64,000 nt of DNA from Shinella sp. UYSO24 (lineage in GTDB: Bacteria; Pseudomonadota; Alphaproteobacteria; Rhizobiales; Rhizobiaceae), in NCBI GenBank assembly GCA_902167985.1, contig CABHNZ010000010.1:186001-250000 (forward strand). Direction: 5' to 3'. Both the position numbers and the translations under genes were made by a program. This document shows, one piece after another, positions 38,076 to 47,821 of this stretch (position 1 is its first letter; every line of letters starts with the position of its first letter). The notes below the pieces were generated by a model. That model was not told where the DNA came from, searched no databases, and was given only the letters and a program-made list of their open reading frames with translations.

Positions 38076-38545
38076 AAACCCAGCTCGCTCAGGCCCGGAT
38101 GGTCGTCGGGCCGTCGCCCAAGGGTCCAATGGAAGCGTCTATCTTCAGGTCGGATCGGCATGTCGTTGATACATGCAAATCGTTTGCGCATGAGGCCGAA
38201 CTCGTCAAATTCCCAATTTTCATTTCCGAACGACCGGAACCAGTTTCCGCTGTCATCGTGCCACTCGTAAGCAAATCGAACCGCAATGCGATTTTCCGTG
38301 TACGCCCAGAGTTCCTTGATCAATCTGTAATCGAGTTCGCGCCGCCATTTCGTGGCGAGAAAGGCAACGATGGCTTCGCGGCCATTGACGAATTCAGCGC
38401 GATTGCGCCACTTGCTATCTGCCGTGTAGGCCAGCGAAACCCTCTCGGGGTCGCGGCTGTTCCAGCCGTCTTCGGCGAGCCTTACCTTTTGCCTCGCGGT
38501 CTCCTCGGAAAAAGGCGGCAGGGGTGGTCTGGGTGCATCCGTCAT
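38072..38545 (-). CDS. DUF1348 family protein (NTF2-like fold)
   Basis: 157 residues of normal length. Family blocks [47 protein letters not shown] and the C-terminal [14 protein letters not shown]. Function unknown. The start overlaps the stop of the upstream PNPOx gene (ATGA), so the two are cotranslated. Confidence 0.92.
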   Translation of the reverse strand: MTDAPRPPLPPFSEETARQKVRLAEDGWNSRDPERVSLAYTADSKWRNRAEFVNGREAIVAFLATKWRRELDYRLIKELWAYTENRIAVRFAYEWHDDSGNWFRSFGNENWEFDEFGLMRKRFACINDMPIRPEDRRFHWTLGRRPDDHPGLSELGF

Positions 38546-39165
38546 GTCTCAAGTTCCTTCAATCGCGCGCGCAAGGACGCGCTTTCCGATTCCAGTTGTA
38601 AAAGTCGTTCGCGAAGAGGGAGGACAGCCTGTTCGACCTCCCGCTCGGTGAAGCGTGGCGTAATGTGTTGAGGGCAGTTCCAGTCAAACGCCTCGAGCCG
38701 CAACTTGAATATTCGCTCCACCCGTCCCTTGTAGTCCGGGTCAGACACAGCCGAGGCGAGCGCCTCGTCCGTATCAATTCCAAGTCGCTCGACGTGAACG
38801 TAGATTTTGAGCCGAGCCCGTCGCGGATAGTCCATCAGGAAGAGGCAGGCCTTATCATTTGCTGCGAGATTGCCTGCGCTGATATATTGGCGGTTCCCGC
38901 GAAAGTCAGCAAACGCCAGCGTTTGATCGTCTATGACCTTGAGAAATCCCGCTTTTCCACCTCTATGCTGCACGTAGGGCCAGCCTGTCTCGGAAACCGA
39001 GGCCATGTAGAAGCTGTCACGCGTTCCGATAAAGGCGACTTCGCTCTCGGTAAACCGGTCGGAGCGGCGATCTGTGTCGCCTAACCATATCTGATCAACC
39101 CCCATTGCTTTTTGAGCATCTCTCACGCTCGGGGTTAAAGCAACTTCCAGAAAGTGATAAGGCAT
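38542..39165 (-). CDS. PNPOx-family FMN-binding oxidoreductase-like protein
   Basis: 207 residues. Split-barrel flavin domain ([63 protein letters not shown]), ending in a short coiled coil ([25 protein letters not shown]). Resembles the group annotated as pyridoxamine-phosphate-oxidase-related FMN-binding proteins, unlikely to be true PdxH. Intact. Confidence 0.9.
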   Translation of the reverse strand: MPYHFLEVALTPSVRDAQKAMGVDQIWLGDTDRRSDRFTESEVAFIGTRDSFYMASVSETGWPYVQHRGGKAGFLKVIDDQTLAFADFRGNRQYISAGNLAANDKACLFLMDYPRRARLKIYVHVERLGIDTDEALASAVSDPDYKGRVERIFKLRLEAFDWNCPQHITPRFTEREVEQAVLPLRERLLQLESESASLRARLKELET

Positions 39166-39259
39166 CGATATCTCCTCTTTCTGATCGGGGTCCCGTCTTT
39201 ATGAGGGTTTGGGCATGACAACGACCCAAACCCTCCTGCACTGTTGTGATGAGATGTCG

Positions 39260-40237
39260 TCAGTGCGTCCTGGCGACCTTACGGTCGAGGAAATCATTGA
39301 TCATTGGCGCTGCGACATCCAGTTTTTCTTCGAGAAGAAAATGTCCCGAGTTGAGGATATGGACTTCTGCATCAGGAATATCCTTCAGATATGGATGGGC
39401 GCCGGCTTCCGGGAAGATGAAGTCGTTCTTGCCCCAGACAATCAGCGTCGGCGGCTTGCGCTCGCGGAAGAAGCTTTGGAAGGCCGGATACAGCGGTACG
39501 TTCGTTCGGTAGTCGTACAGCATATCCAGCTGGATATCCTTGTTGCCGGGGCGATCCAGCAGAGCCTGGTCGTGAACCCAGTTGTCGGGGCTGATGCGCG
39601 AGACATCCTCCATGCCATCGGTGTACTGGAATTTGGTGGTTTCAAGCGTCACCAGACCGGCAAGCGCCTCGCGGCTCTTCGTGGATCCATCAGACCAGTA
39701 TGTCTTGATCGGATCCCAGAACGTCTTCAAGCCTTCTTCATAGGCGTTGCCGTTCTGGATGATCAGTCCTGTCACCCGCTCGGGGTGTTTCAGGGCCAGT
39801 CGGTAGCCGATCGGCGCGCCGTAATCCATCACATACATCGCGTAGCTTTTGGCTTCCAATCGACCCATCAGCTTGTCGACGATGTCGGTGGCTGCGGCGA
39901 AGGTGTATTTATACGTGTTGCGATCCGGAGAGCCGCTTTGACCATATCCCGGATAGTCCGGCGCAATGACCCTGTAGCGATCGGCCAGCAACGGGATCAA
40001 ATTCCGGAACATGTGTGACGATGTCGGAAACCCGTGCAGAAGCAGCACCACGGGGGCGTCGGCAGGACCGGCCTCCCGGTAGAATATATCGATGCCGTCG
40101 ATTTTTTCCGTTCGGTAATGGACGGGAACTGGCGCTTTGACGGTCGCGGATGCCGCGTAGGATGGCGCGATGGATGTTGCAGCAACAGTTGTAACGCTGG
40201 CGGTGGCGAGCATAGCGGCAAGAAGAAGTTTACGCAT
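39260..40237 (-). CDS. Exported alpha/beta hydrolase, haloalkane-dehalogenase-like
   Basis: 325 residues with a Sec signal peptide (1-28, ...APSYAA). Oxyanion HGFPTSSHMFRNLIP, APDYPGYGQSG, nucleophile position Asp in YVMDYGAPIGYRLAL (Asp rather than Ser, as in epoxide hydrolases and haloalkane dehalogenases), acid near WGKNDFIFPE and His in NSGHFLLEE. Periplasmic hydrolysis of a small epoxide or halide is likely; exact substrate unknown. Confidence 0.9.
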   Translation of the reverse strand: MRKLLLAAMLATASVTTVAATSIAPSYAASATVKAPVPVHYRTEKIDGIDIFYREAGPADAPVVLLLHGFPTSSHMFRNLIPLLADRYRVIAPDYPGYGQSGSPDRNTYKYTFAAATDIVDKLMGRLEAKSYAMYVMDYGAPIGYRLALKHPERVTGLIIQNGNAYEEGLKTFWDPIKTYWSDGSTKSREALAGLVTLETTKFQYTDGMEDVSRISPDNWVHDQALLDRPGNKDIQLDMLYDYRTNVPLYPAFQSFFRERKPPTLIVWGKNDFIFPEAGAHPYLKDIPDAEVHILNSGHFLLEEKLDVAAPMINDFLDRKVARTH

Positions 40238-40286
40238 GGTTGTCTCCAGGTTTGTGCGGTGATTGATGTATTTTCAGGTGGAACTT

Positions 40287-41033
40287 CTATTGATGGGCGG
40301 CTGTTGAACCGATGCTGTTTGCCGCGTTTGCGATCACCGCCGCGACCTCTTGCGGCCGTGACATCATGATCGCGTGGCTGCTCCTGATTTCGGTGATGGT
40401 CGCATTGGCCCGCTTGGCCATCATCGCCTGCGCCTCCGCAGGGATCATTTTGTCCTGGGTGGCGAGCACGAAATAGGAAGGCTTCTCACGCCATGCCGGC
40501 GCGCTTATCTTTCCCTGCGCGGCGTCCAGTCCCCATGGCACCTGTGCCGCGGCCATGAAATGGGCCTGAGCGGGGTCTATATCTGCGGCAAATGCAGCCG
40601 GGAATTGTGTCGCATCGACACGAATGAACCCGTCCGTCGGTGGTAGCAGCGGTGCTGGCTCTGCTCCGGGGATTTTGTGGGATGCCAGATCGAAAACCGA
40701 CTCTCCCGCTTGCGGAACAAATGCCGCCAGATAGACAAGCGCTCGAACCTTCGCGTGGTTTCCCGCTTCGGTGATAACCGCTCCGCCGTAGGAGTGCCCC
40801 ACCAGGACGACCGGATGACGTGCTTCCGACAGAACGAGTCTTGTGGCGTCAACGTCTCCCTGGAAGGTCAGTGTTGGGTTCTGCACGGCGAGAACCTCAT
40901 AACCTTCTTGTGAGAGAATTTCGTAAAGCGCCCGCCAGCCTGAGGCATCGACGAAAGCGCCGTGCACAAGAACAATAGAGACAGATCTAACCACCCCGTC
41001 CTGTCCATAAGGTGATCGGTTTGATTTGTTCAT
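40287..41033 (-). CDS. Alpha/beta hydrolase, serine type
   Basis: 248 residues from the ATG at 41033 (AGGGAT upstream). VLVHGAFVDASGW, nucleophile elbow VGHSYGGAVI, then ATQDKMIPAEAQ and the C-terminal His in SSHAIMMSRP. Resembles the large salicylate-esterase/EstC-like hydrolase group. No signal peptide; cytosolic. 49 bp upstream of the exported hydrolase gene. Confidence 0.9.
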   Translation of the reverse strand: MNKSNRSPYGQDGVVRSVSIVLVHGAFVDASGWRALYEILSQEGYEVLAVQNPTLTFQGDVDATRLVLSEARHPVVLVGHSYGGAVITEAGNHAKVRALVYLAAFVPQAGESVFDLASHKIPGAEPAPLLPPTDGFIRVDATQFPAAFAADIDPAQAHFMAAAQVPWGLDAAQGKISAPAWREKPSYFVLATQDKMIPAEAQAMMAKRANATITEIRSSHAIMMSRPQEVAAVIANAANSIGSTAAHQ

Positions 41034-41430
41034 GAGTATATCCCTCATTTTCGAACACGGTTTCAGGGCGCCAGAATTGTTATTCTGTGCTGAGTTTTGC
41101 TCTTGTTTTTGAACTGGATGCGATGTGGCGATGCGCTGGAGCCGAAATTGGTCTTGCGTTTGCTTTTGCTCAAGTCCGGCGTTGACAATAGGATTACGCC
41201 GCCCGCAATTTTGCTCAATTGGGTTCTAGGCCAGTCGCGTATAGCCCAAGGACCTGAAAACATAGACCTTGGTATATGGATTGGTTGTTACGGGACGCGC
41301 TGAAATCCGATAGTTGTTTCGAACGGCCTCAATTGCCGTCGTTGGTTTCCGCAATGCGGCTGTTTCAGCCCGCCGTCTCCGGTGCATTCCTGCGTATGCC
41401 AGTTGGATCAATGAGGGGTGATCGTGCACT
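41034..41430. other. Divergent intergenic region before the sensor-kinase cluster
   Basis: 397 bases without a credible gene. Contains a perfect 6-bp inverted repeat CAGAAT-N4-ATTCTG at 41072-41087. Promoters for the hydrolase and for the kinase gene must lie here; none could be identified with confidence. Confidence 0.5.
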
Positions 41431-43364
41431 ATGATTGTTGAGCGAGGGGCTATTGCGGAGGAGAGCGAGGGACGGCAAACCGACCCGATAATAGACCTCA
41501 TCCCCGCAATGGTGTGGTCGGCAACATCGGATGGCATGCTGGATTTCGCCAACCAGCACTTTCTCGATTTCATCGGAGCGCCGCTTGAGGAGATTTCCGG
41601 GGTGAAATTCTATGGAATTTTTCATCCCGATGACACCTCTCATCTCGCGTCAGAGTGGCATAGCATCATGGCCTCGAAGACGGCCAAGGAGGTTGTCGGC
41701 AGGCTGAGGCGCGCGGATGGCCAATATCGGTGGTGCACGCTTCGACAGAAGCCCCGGCTCGACGCCGAAGGAAATGTCACGCGATGGTACGGTGTCGTGC
41801 TGGATATCGAAGACCGCAAGCAGGCCGAAAATGCACTGAAGGAAACGCAGACTGCGCTGGCGGCCAGCGAAGAAAACCTCAGCCTGATCATCAATTCGCT
41901 TCCCGTTCTCGTATGGTCGGCAAGGCCGGATGGCAGTGCTGCTTTTGTCAACAAAAGCTGGCTCGATTACGCTGGTCTCCCTGAGAGCAAAATCCTCGAA
42001 TGGGGCTTTCTGGATCTCTATCATCCCGACGATATCCCGGGCATGGTAGACATCTGGAAGCGAGACCTCGAGCATTCCGACCACACCCTTCTGAAGGGGC
42101 GCATCCGCGGAGCGGACGGCACTTATCGCTGGTTCTATTTTGCGGGGCGCAAGCTGGTCGATGCCAGCGGCGTCGTGCGCTGGTTCGGCTGCAACATCGA
42201 TATCGAAGACCTGCAACGGGCGGAGAATGCCTTGCGGGAAAGCGAAGCAGCGCTCAGGGCCAGTGAGCATAAGCTCAGTCTCATCATCAATACGATCCCT
42301 GCTATGGCCTGGTCCTGCACGTCGGACGGTCGGCTTGAATATTTCAATCGAAACTGATCGATTATGTCGGCCTGCCTTTTGAAGAGCTCGTCGGTTTCGG
42401 GTTTTATCGGATGTTTCATCCCGATGACGTGGAACCGATGCGCGCTGCATGGGACGAGATCGTCGCTTCGAAAATAAGCCGCCCGGTAGACGCCCGTATA
42501 AGGCGCGCCGATGGCGAATACCGATGGTTCAACCTGCGACAGAGCCCGCTTCTGGATGCAGATGGAAATGTTGTGCAATGGTATGGCGTTGTAGTCGATA
42601 TCGAGGATCGCAAGCGGGCTGAAGAGTCCTTGCGGCAAAGCCAGAGTGATCTTGCGCATGTGGCGCGTATGACGGCAACCGGCGAGCTTGCTGTTTCAAT
42701 TGCCCATGAAGTCAATCAGCCGCTCATGGCAATCGTCACCAATGCAAGCACATGTTTGCGTTGGCTGCGCCCCGGGCACACCGATATCGATCAGGCACGG
42801 CTCGCCGCGGAGAGGATAGTCAAGGATGGCCATCGCGCTGGCGACATTATCGCGAGTATCCGGGCCATGGCCCAGAAGTCACCGGCCCGGATGGTGGAAA
42901 CCGACCTGAGGGGCGCCGTGCGTGATGTGCTTGATCTGCTGAACGGGGAACTCCGGCACAGGGCGATCGAACTGGATCTTGATTTTCCGAAGCGGCCATT
43001 GACGGTGATTGGTGATCGAACCCAGCTTCAACAAGTCGTTCTGAACTTGATAATGAACAGCGCCGAAGCAATGTCCAACTCTTCAAGAGACAGACGCATC
43101 GGGATCCAATGCTCTCTGGATGACCAGCAATTCGTGCGATTAAGTGTCTCTGACACGGGGCATGGTATTCCCGCTGCCAAAGTGGATCACGTTTTCGAAG
43201 CATTTTACAGCACCAAGGCCGAGGGCATCGGCATGGGGCTTTCTATCTGCCGCTCGATCGTCGAAGCGCATGGTGGACGTATCTGGGCATCTGCCGCCAA
43301 GGGCCAGATCGGAACGGTACTGGCTTTTACATTACCACTGGCGGAGGGCGCCAATGATCAATGA
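41431..43364 (+). CDS. Sensor histidine kinase with three PAS domains (frame broken)
   Basis: 644 residues after repair of one lost A near 42352 (FNRKLIDYVGLPFEEL). Three PAS/PAC repeats at about 17-135, 145-270 and 285-400, each with a FHPDD or YHPDD and a DIEDRK/DIEDLQ end. Then a HisKA-type dimerisation domain with phospho-accepting His about residue 426 (SIAHEVNQPLMAI) and an ATPase domain (NLIMNSAEAM, VSDTGHGIP, GIGMGLSICRSIVEAHGG). No signal peptide or membrane helix, so a cytosolic sensor, FixL/DctB-like in its kinase core. Overlaps the next gene by 11 bp. Confidence 0.92.
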
Positions 43365-44019
43365 TCGCAAGGGACGGCCCTCGACCGTTATCATCATAGA
43401 CGACGATGAGAGTGTCCGCGAAGCCCTAAAAGGGCTGTTTGAATCTGTTGGCCTCTTTACGGAAACACATGGCTCTGTGGCAGAGTTTATCGCCGCAGAT
43501 GACCCAAGTCGTCCGGGCTGCATCGTGCTGGACATTCGGCTTCCGGGGCAAAGCGGCCTGGAGTTTCAGGAAGCTCTAGCGAAAAGTCGGCGCCCGCGAT
43601 CGGTCGTGCTGATCAGTGCCCATGTCGATGTGGCAATGGCGGTTCGAGCCATGAAAGCCGGAGCAATCGACGTTCTGACCAAGCCAGTGCGCGAGCAGGA
43701 CCTGCTTGAAGCGGTTAATCGCGCCTTGGCGAGCGATAGTGCAAGAAGAAGCGAGCTGAACCAGCTGTCTGTTTTACGTCTGAGACATTCCAAGCTCACC
43801 GACCGTGAGCGGCAGATCATGCATCTGGTGGTGGCCGGAAAGCTGAACAAGCAGATCGCTGGTGACATTCAGCTTGCCGAAGCGACAGTGAAGCTCCATC
43901 GGGGCCACATGATGCACAAAATGCATGCGGCTTCTGTGGCAGAACTCGTGAAAATGGCCGGCATCCTGGGGATAGATCAGGACATCTCACACGGGGTCGA
44001 ACCCGGAGGGAGTGATTGA
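43354..44019 (+). CDS. FixJ/NarL-type response regulator 1
   Basis: 221 residues. Receiver domain with acidic pocket D16-D18, phospho-acceptor Asp60 (GCIVLDIRLPG), Ser88 and Lys110, then a LuxR-type HTH (LTDRERQIMHLVVAGKLNKQIAGDIQLAEATVKLHR). Overlap with the triple-PAS kinase makes that kinase its likely partner. Confidence 0.94.
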   Translation: MINDRKGRPSTVIIIDDDESVREALKGLFESVGLFTETHGSVAEFIAADDPSRPGCIVLDIRLPGQSGLEFQEALAKSRRPRSVVLISAHVDVAMAVRAMKAGAIDVLTKPVREQDLLEAVNRALASDSARRSELNQLSVLRLRHSKLTDRERQIMHLVVAGKLNKQIAGDIQLAEATVKLHRGHMMHKMHAASVAELVKMAGILGIDQDISHGVEPGGSD

Positions 44020-44181
44020 TTTTTAAGGGCCACCACTTTCTGGGGCTGACGAAATCCATCTCGTTTTTCAGTGACGGGTTTTGTCTGGCTTGCATTTTTG
44101 CCGTTCGGATAACGGCGCTCCCGTCGCCTAAGGGTGCAAATCGAAACGAGAGAAAAGCGTCGGATTGCTAGGTATGAGATC

Positions 44182-44838
44182 ATGAAAGACAATAGCGAGA
44201 ACCAGACAGTCTCGGCCCCTGCAAAAGCCATAGTGCTCGTTGTCGACGACGACGCAGGCATCCGCAATGCTCTTTGCGGGGTGCTGGAATCGGTCGGTCT
44301 CGAATGCAGAGCCTACAGCACGGCGGACGAACTGTTCGCACTTGGCAAACTGGATCAGCCCGGCTGTATTGTTCTGGATGTGAGATTGCCAGGCGTAAGC
44401 GGGCTGGAGCTGCAAGCCAAGCTTAAAGCGATGGGAAACCATCTTCCGATCGTCTTCATCACCGGGTTCGGCGACATTCCAATGAGTGTGCGAGCGTTGA
44501 AGGCCGGGGCCGTCGATTTCCTGACAAAGCCCTTCAGGGACCAGGATGTCCTTGACGCGGTGTCATCCGCTGTTGCGAAGGATGCCGCCCGTCGTGGGGA
44601 CGTCATGGAAACGTCGAAGCTTACGGAGCTTTTAGCATCTCTCACGCCCCGCGAGTTGGAGGTGATGAACGAAGTGACCAAGGGTGCGCTGAACAAGCAA
44701 ATCGCATTTACCCTCGGCATTACTGAAACGACGGTGAAGCTCCATCGCGGGAATGTCATGCGCAAGATGCAGGCCGCCACATTGGTCGATCTTGTCGATA
44801 AGGTTAGAAAACTTTCCGAGACGGGATTTCTCGCATAG
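44182..44838 (+). CDS. FixJ/NarL-type response regulator 2
   Basis: 218 residues from the ATG at 44182. Receiver with D22-D24, Asp66 (GCIVLDVRLPG), Thr94 and Lys116, and a LuxR-type HTH (LTPRELEVMNEVTKGALNKQIAFTLGITETTVKLHRGNVMRKM). Paralogue of regulator 1; 163 bp after it and 89 bp before the second kinase. Confidence 0.94.
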   Translation: MKDNSENQTVSAPAKAIVLVVDDDAGIRNALCGVLESVGLECRAYSTADELFALGKLDQPGCIVLDVRLPGVSGLELQAKLKAMGNHLPIVFITGFGDIPMSVRALKAGAVDFLTKPFRDQDVLDAVSSAVAKDAARRGDVMETSKLTELLASLTPRELEVMNEVTKGALNKQIAFTLGITETTVKLHRGNVMRKMQAATLVDLVDKVRKLSETGFLA

Positions 44839-44927
44839 CAGCATGCCGCGTCATTGAGAGTCTATGACTAAGTAGCTGAATTAATTATTTTTTTATAGAA
44901 ACCCTTCTTCACGCAAGACTTGGAACA

Positions 44928-46233
44928 ATGTCCAGAGATAGATCGAACTGCGAGACAGAGAGCTCAGATGGTGCCGGTGCCGATGAGGCGGCAATTAGGG
45001 CCGCGTTACTGACGGAGAACCGCAAGCTCTCTCGCTACCGATCGATATTCGAGCACATCAATCTGGGTTTTTCGAACAGGATCTTTCCGCATTGCGGGCA
45101 TACCTCGCAAAGCTTCGCGATGACGGCGTTGTGGACATCAGAGCCTACGCTGCCGACAAGCCGAATTTTTCCGAAGACTGCCTGAACATGATCCGGACCG
45201 TTGACGTCAACGACGCATGCGTTCGGCTGATGGGCGCTCGTTCCAAGGAAGATCTGATCGGGCCCACCCGATTTCGCCCGCCCCATTCCTACAGACTTGG
45301 TGCGATTGCGGCGTTGTTTGAAGGCAGGCAGATGATCACCGGAAAACGACGCTCGAGGGTTTCGATGGGCGGGAACTCGTCGTGTTGTTCACCGCAATCC
45401 TCGATTGGGAGGACAGGGTAGATCGCGATCGTCTTATTTTCAGTATCGTCGACATAACGGAGCAAGAACGTACCAACGAACGTCTGCTGAAAACACAGGA
45501 GGCGCTGGCCAAGGCTAATCGCGTCGCCACAATCGGTGCCCTGTCAGCGTCGATTGCCCATGAACTGAACCAGCCATTGGGCGCCCTTCTTATGGATGCG
45601 CAGACGACGCAAAGATGGCTCGGCGTCGAGGCCCCCAATATCGAGAAGGCGTCGGACTCGCTCGACCGCGTTGTTTCGAACGCTCGGCGGGCGGCAGACA
45701 TTGTGAAATCCGTGCGCGACAGGGTTTTCAATAATCGAGCGCCCACATCGTCCGTCGATCCCGTGCGCCTTGTCAGCGAGACGACGGCGCTGCTTGAACG
45801 CGAATTGGCCAAGCACAGGGCCCAGGTCAAGATCGAAGCCCCGGGCATCATTCCGAACGTTGATGCTGATCCGGGCGAACTCCAGCAGGTAATTCTCAAT
45901 CTTATCGTGAACGGGCTTCAGTCCATGGCAATGGCGAGCCGCCCGGTCGTGCCGGTTATAGATGTCCAAATCAGTCGGTTGGACGAGGATATGGTGCAAA
46001 TCTCGGTGAGGGACAGAGGACCCGGCATTGCCAAGGATCAGGCTGCGTCCCTGTTCGATCCGTTTTACACGACCAAACCTGAGGGAATGGGCATGGGGCT
46101 CGCCATCTGCCGGTCAACGATCGAGTCATACGGTGGCGAGATTGTCGCCTTCAACCACCCTGACGGGGGCGCCGTCTTTCATGTCACCCTGCCGATTTTT
46201 GATGGCCAGAACAGCAACTTGAATTTGCATTGA
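44928..46233 (+). CDS. Sensor histidine kinase 2 (frame broken twice)
   Basis: 435 residues after repair. N-terminal PAS-like region (RSIFEHINLGFFEQDLSALRAYLAKLR ... VDVNDACVRLMGA), then HisKA with phospho-accepting His about 212 (SIAHELNQPLGALLMDAQTTQRWL) and ATPase domain (NLIVNGLQSM, VRDRGPGIA, GMGMGLAICRSTIESYGG). One T missing from a T run near 45070 and one A from an A run near 45345. The gap to the ligase gene is 12 bp, so the two are cotranscribed. Confidence 0.9.
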
Positions 46234-46245
46234 GCGGTTAGACAG

Positions 46246-47727
46246 ATGGGCGAGAACGTGAATATGGCAGCAGCACGCAATCATATCGGACGTCCGAACT
46301 TCGCGTCGGAAATCGGAATAGACACCCCCGAACGCCGTGATGCCCTTACCCGCATAAGCGGGATGATAGAGCAGCAGTCGCTGGAAGTCATTCGGGTGGG
46401 CTTTGTCGATACCAATGGTATCGTGAGGGTACGGCCGATCGAGGCGCGGCACTTTTTGCAGGCTGCAGCAAACGGCGTGCCGTTTACGACAGCGCTGCTT
46501 GCGATGGATTCGGGCAACTTCATAGTTCAAAACGTCTTCGCTGCAGATGGGGGATTTGGCCGGGCGTCGATGGGAGGGGCAGGGGATATGCTGGCTATGC
46601 CAGACCCCTCGACTTTCCAAGTTCTCCCATGGGCGGAACGAACTGGCTTCATTCTGAGCGATCTTTATCTCAAGGACGGCCTACGCTGCCCGCTTGATCC
46701 TCGCAGGCTGATGCAGGAGGCGTGCTCTCGTCTTGCCAAGCAGGGATACGCATTCGTCTCCGGTATTGAGATCGAGGCCCATATCTTCAAGGTGACAGAT
46801 CCCAGAACCGCGCTTCGCGACTGTACCCAGCCCTCGACACCCCCTGATGTGGAGGCTCTGCGCCACGGGTTTCAGCATCTCTCGGATATGGCCGTTGATG
46901 GTCTGGATGGCATATTGACAGTGTTGCGCCGGGCCATCCGCAGTGTGGGTCTGCCATTGCGTACGCTCGAAGTCGAATGGGGGCCTGGCCAGATTGAAAT
47001 AACGCTGGACCCGATAACAGGTATCGCTGCCGCCGATGCGGCTGTTTTGTTGCGCAGCACGATCAAGCAGACATGCCAGCGCTTGGGCCTGCTAGCCAGC
47101 TTCATGGCGCGGCCGGGCCTGCCGAACGTATTTTCCTGCGGTTGGCACCTTCATCAGTCACTGGCTGCAATCGGCGATGAGGCCAACTGCTTTGCTGCGT
47201 CGGATGATGTTTTGTCGCAAACAGGCCGCCGGTATGTTGGCGGGCTTCTTCGTCACGCTTGCGCCGGGACTGCTTTTACCAATCCAACCGTAAACGGCTA
47301 TAAACGCCTTAACGGCACACCGCTTTCCCCCAAGCGGGCCACCTGGTCTGTCGATAACAAGGGGGCAATGCTCAGGGTGATGGGCGGAGCGGGCGACCCG
47401 ACGGTACATATTGAGAACCGCGTAGGCGATCCGGCGGCCAATCCATATCTCTATATGGCTTCTCAAAGTCTGGCCGGACTTGATGGCATCGCTCACCAGC
47501 TGCCTGCCGGTGATCCTAGCCCCAACCCTTGCGACGAATTGGCTGCCGAACGGCTGCCTGTGACCCTTTCAGAGGCAGTCGATCAGACGGCAGCTTCTTC
47601 ATTTTTCCGATCTGCATTTGGCGACGAGTATATCGATCACTTCGTTGCCTTGAAACGGCATGAGATCGGCCGGTACGAGGCCTACGTGACGGACTGGGAG
47701 CACAAGGAATACTTTGAACTGATCTGA
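46246..47727 (+). CDS. Glutamine-synthetase-family ligase, gamma-glutamyl-amine-synthetase-like
   Basis: 493 residues, intact. GS catalytic blocks: the Mg-binding GIEIEAHIF, EVEWGPGQIEIT, the SGWHLHQ-type CGWHLHQSL, NGYKRLN, RATWSVDNKGAMLRV and HIENRVGDPAANPYLY. The divergent N-terminus (EVIRVGFVDTNGIVRVRPIEA) resembles PuuA/FluG-like relatives rather than nitrogen-assimilating GlnA; no adenylylation tyrosine motif is evident. Likely joins glutamate to an amine using ATP. Placed between a kinase gene and the receiver-aminotransferase fusion. Confidence 0.9.
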   Translation: MGENVNMAAARNHIGRPNFASEIGIDTPERRDALTRISGMIEQQSLEVIRVGFVDTNGIVRVRPIEARHFLQAAANGVPFTTALLAMDSGNFIVQNVFAADGGFGRASMGGAGDMLAMPDPSTFQVLPWAERTGFILSDLYLKDGLRCPLDPRRLMQEACSRLAKQGYAFVSGIEIEAHIFKVTDPRTALRDCTQPSTPPDVEALRHGFQHLSDMAVDGLDGILTVLRRAIRSVGLPLRTLEVEWGPGQIEITLDPITGIAAADAAVLLRSTIKQTCQRLGLLASFMARPGLPNVFSCGWHLHQSLAAIGDEANCFAASDDVLSQTGRRYVGGLLRHACAGTAFTNPTVNGYKRLNGTPLSPKRATWSVDNKGAMLRVMGGAGDPTVHIENRVGDPAANPYLYMASQSLAGLDGIAHQLPAGDPSPNPCDELAAERLPVTLSEAVDQTAASSFFRSAFGDEYIDHFVALKRHEIGRYEAYVTDWEHKEYFELI

Positions 47728-47821
47728 TGGCTGATAGGCTACATCACCTGCACTATCGTGCAGTATCAAACCTTGGTGCACCTGCTACATTCGGGGCGGC
47801 ATCAAGGGAGTTAACAAGAAA

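Noticed and set aside
41097..41303. Small plus-strand open frame of 68 codons before the kinase gene
   Set aside because: No ribosome site, no recognisable domain, and composition unlike neighbouring genes.
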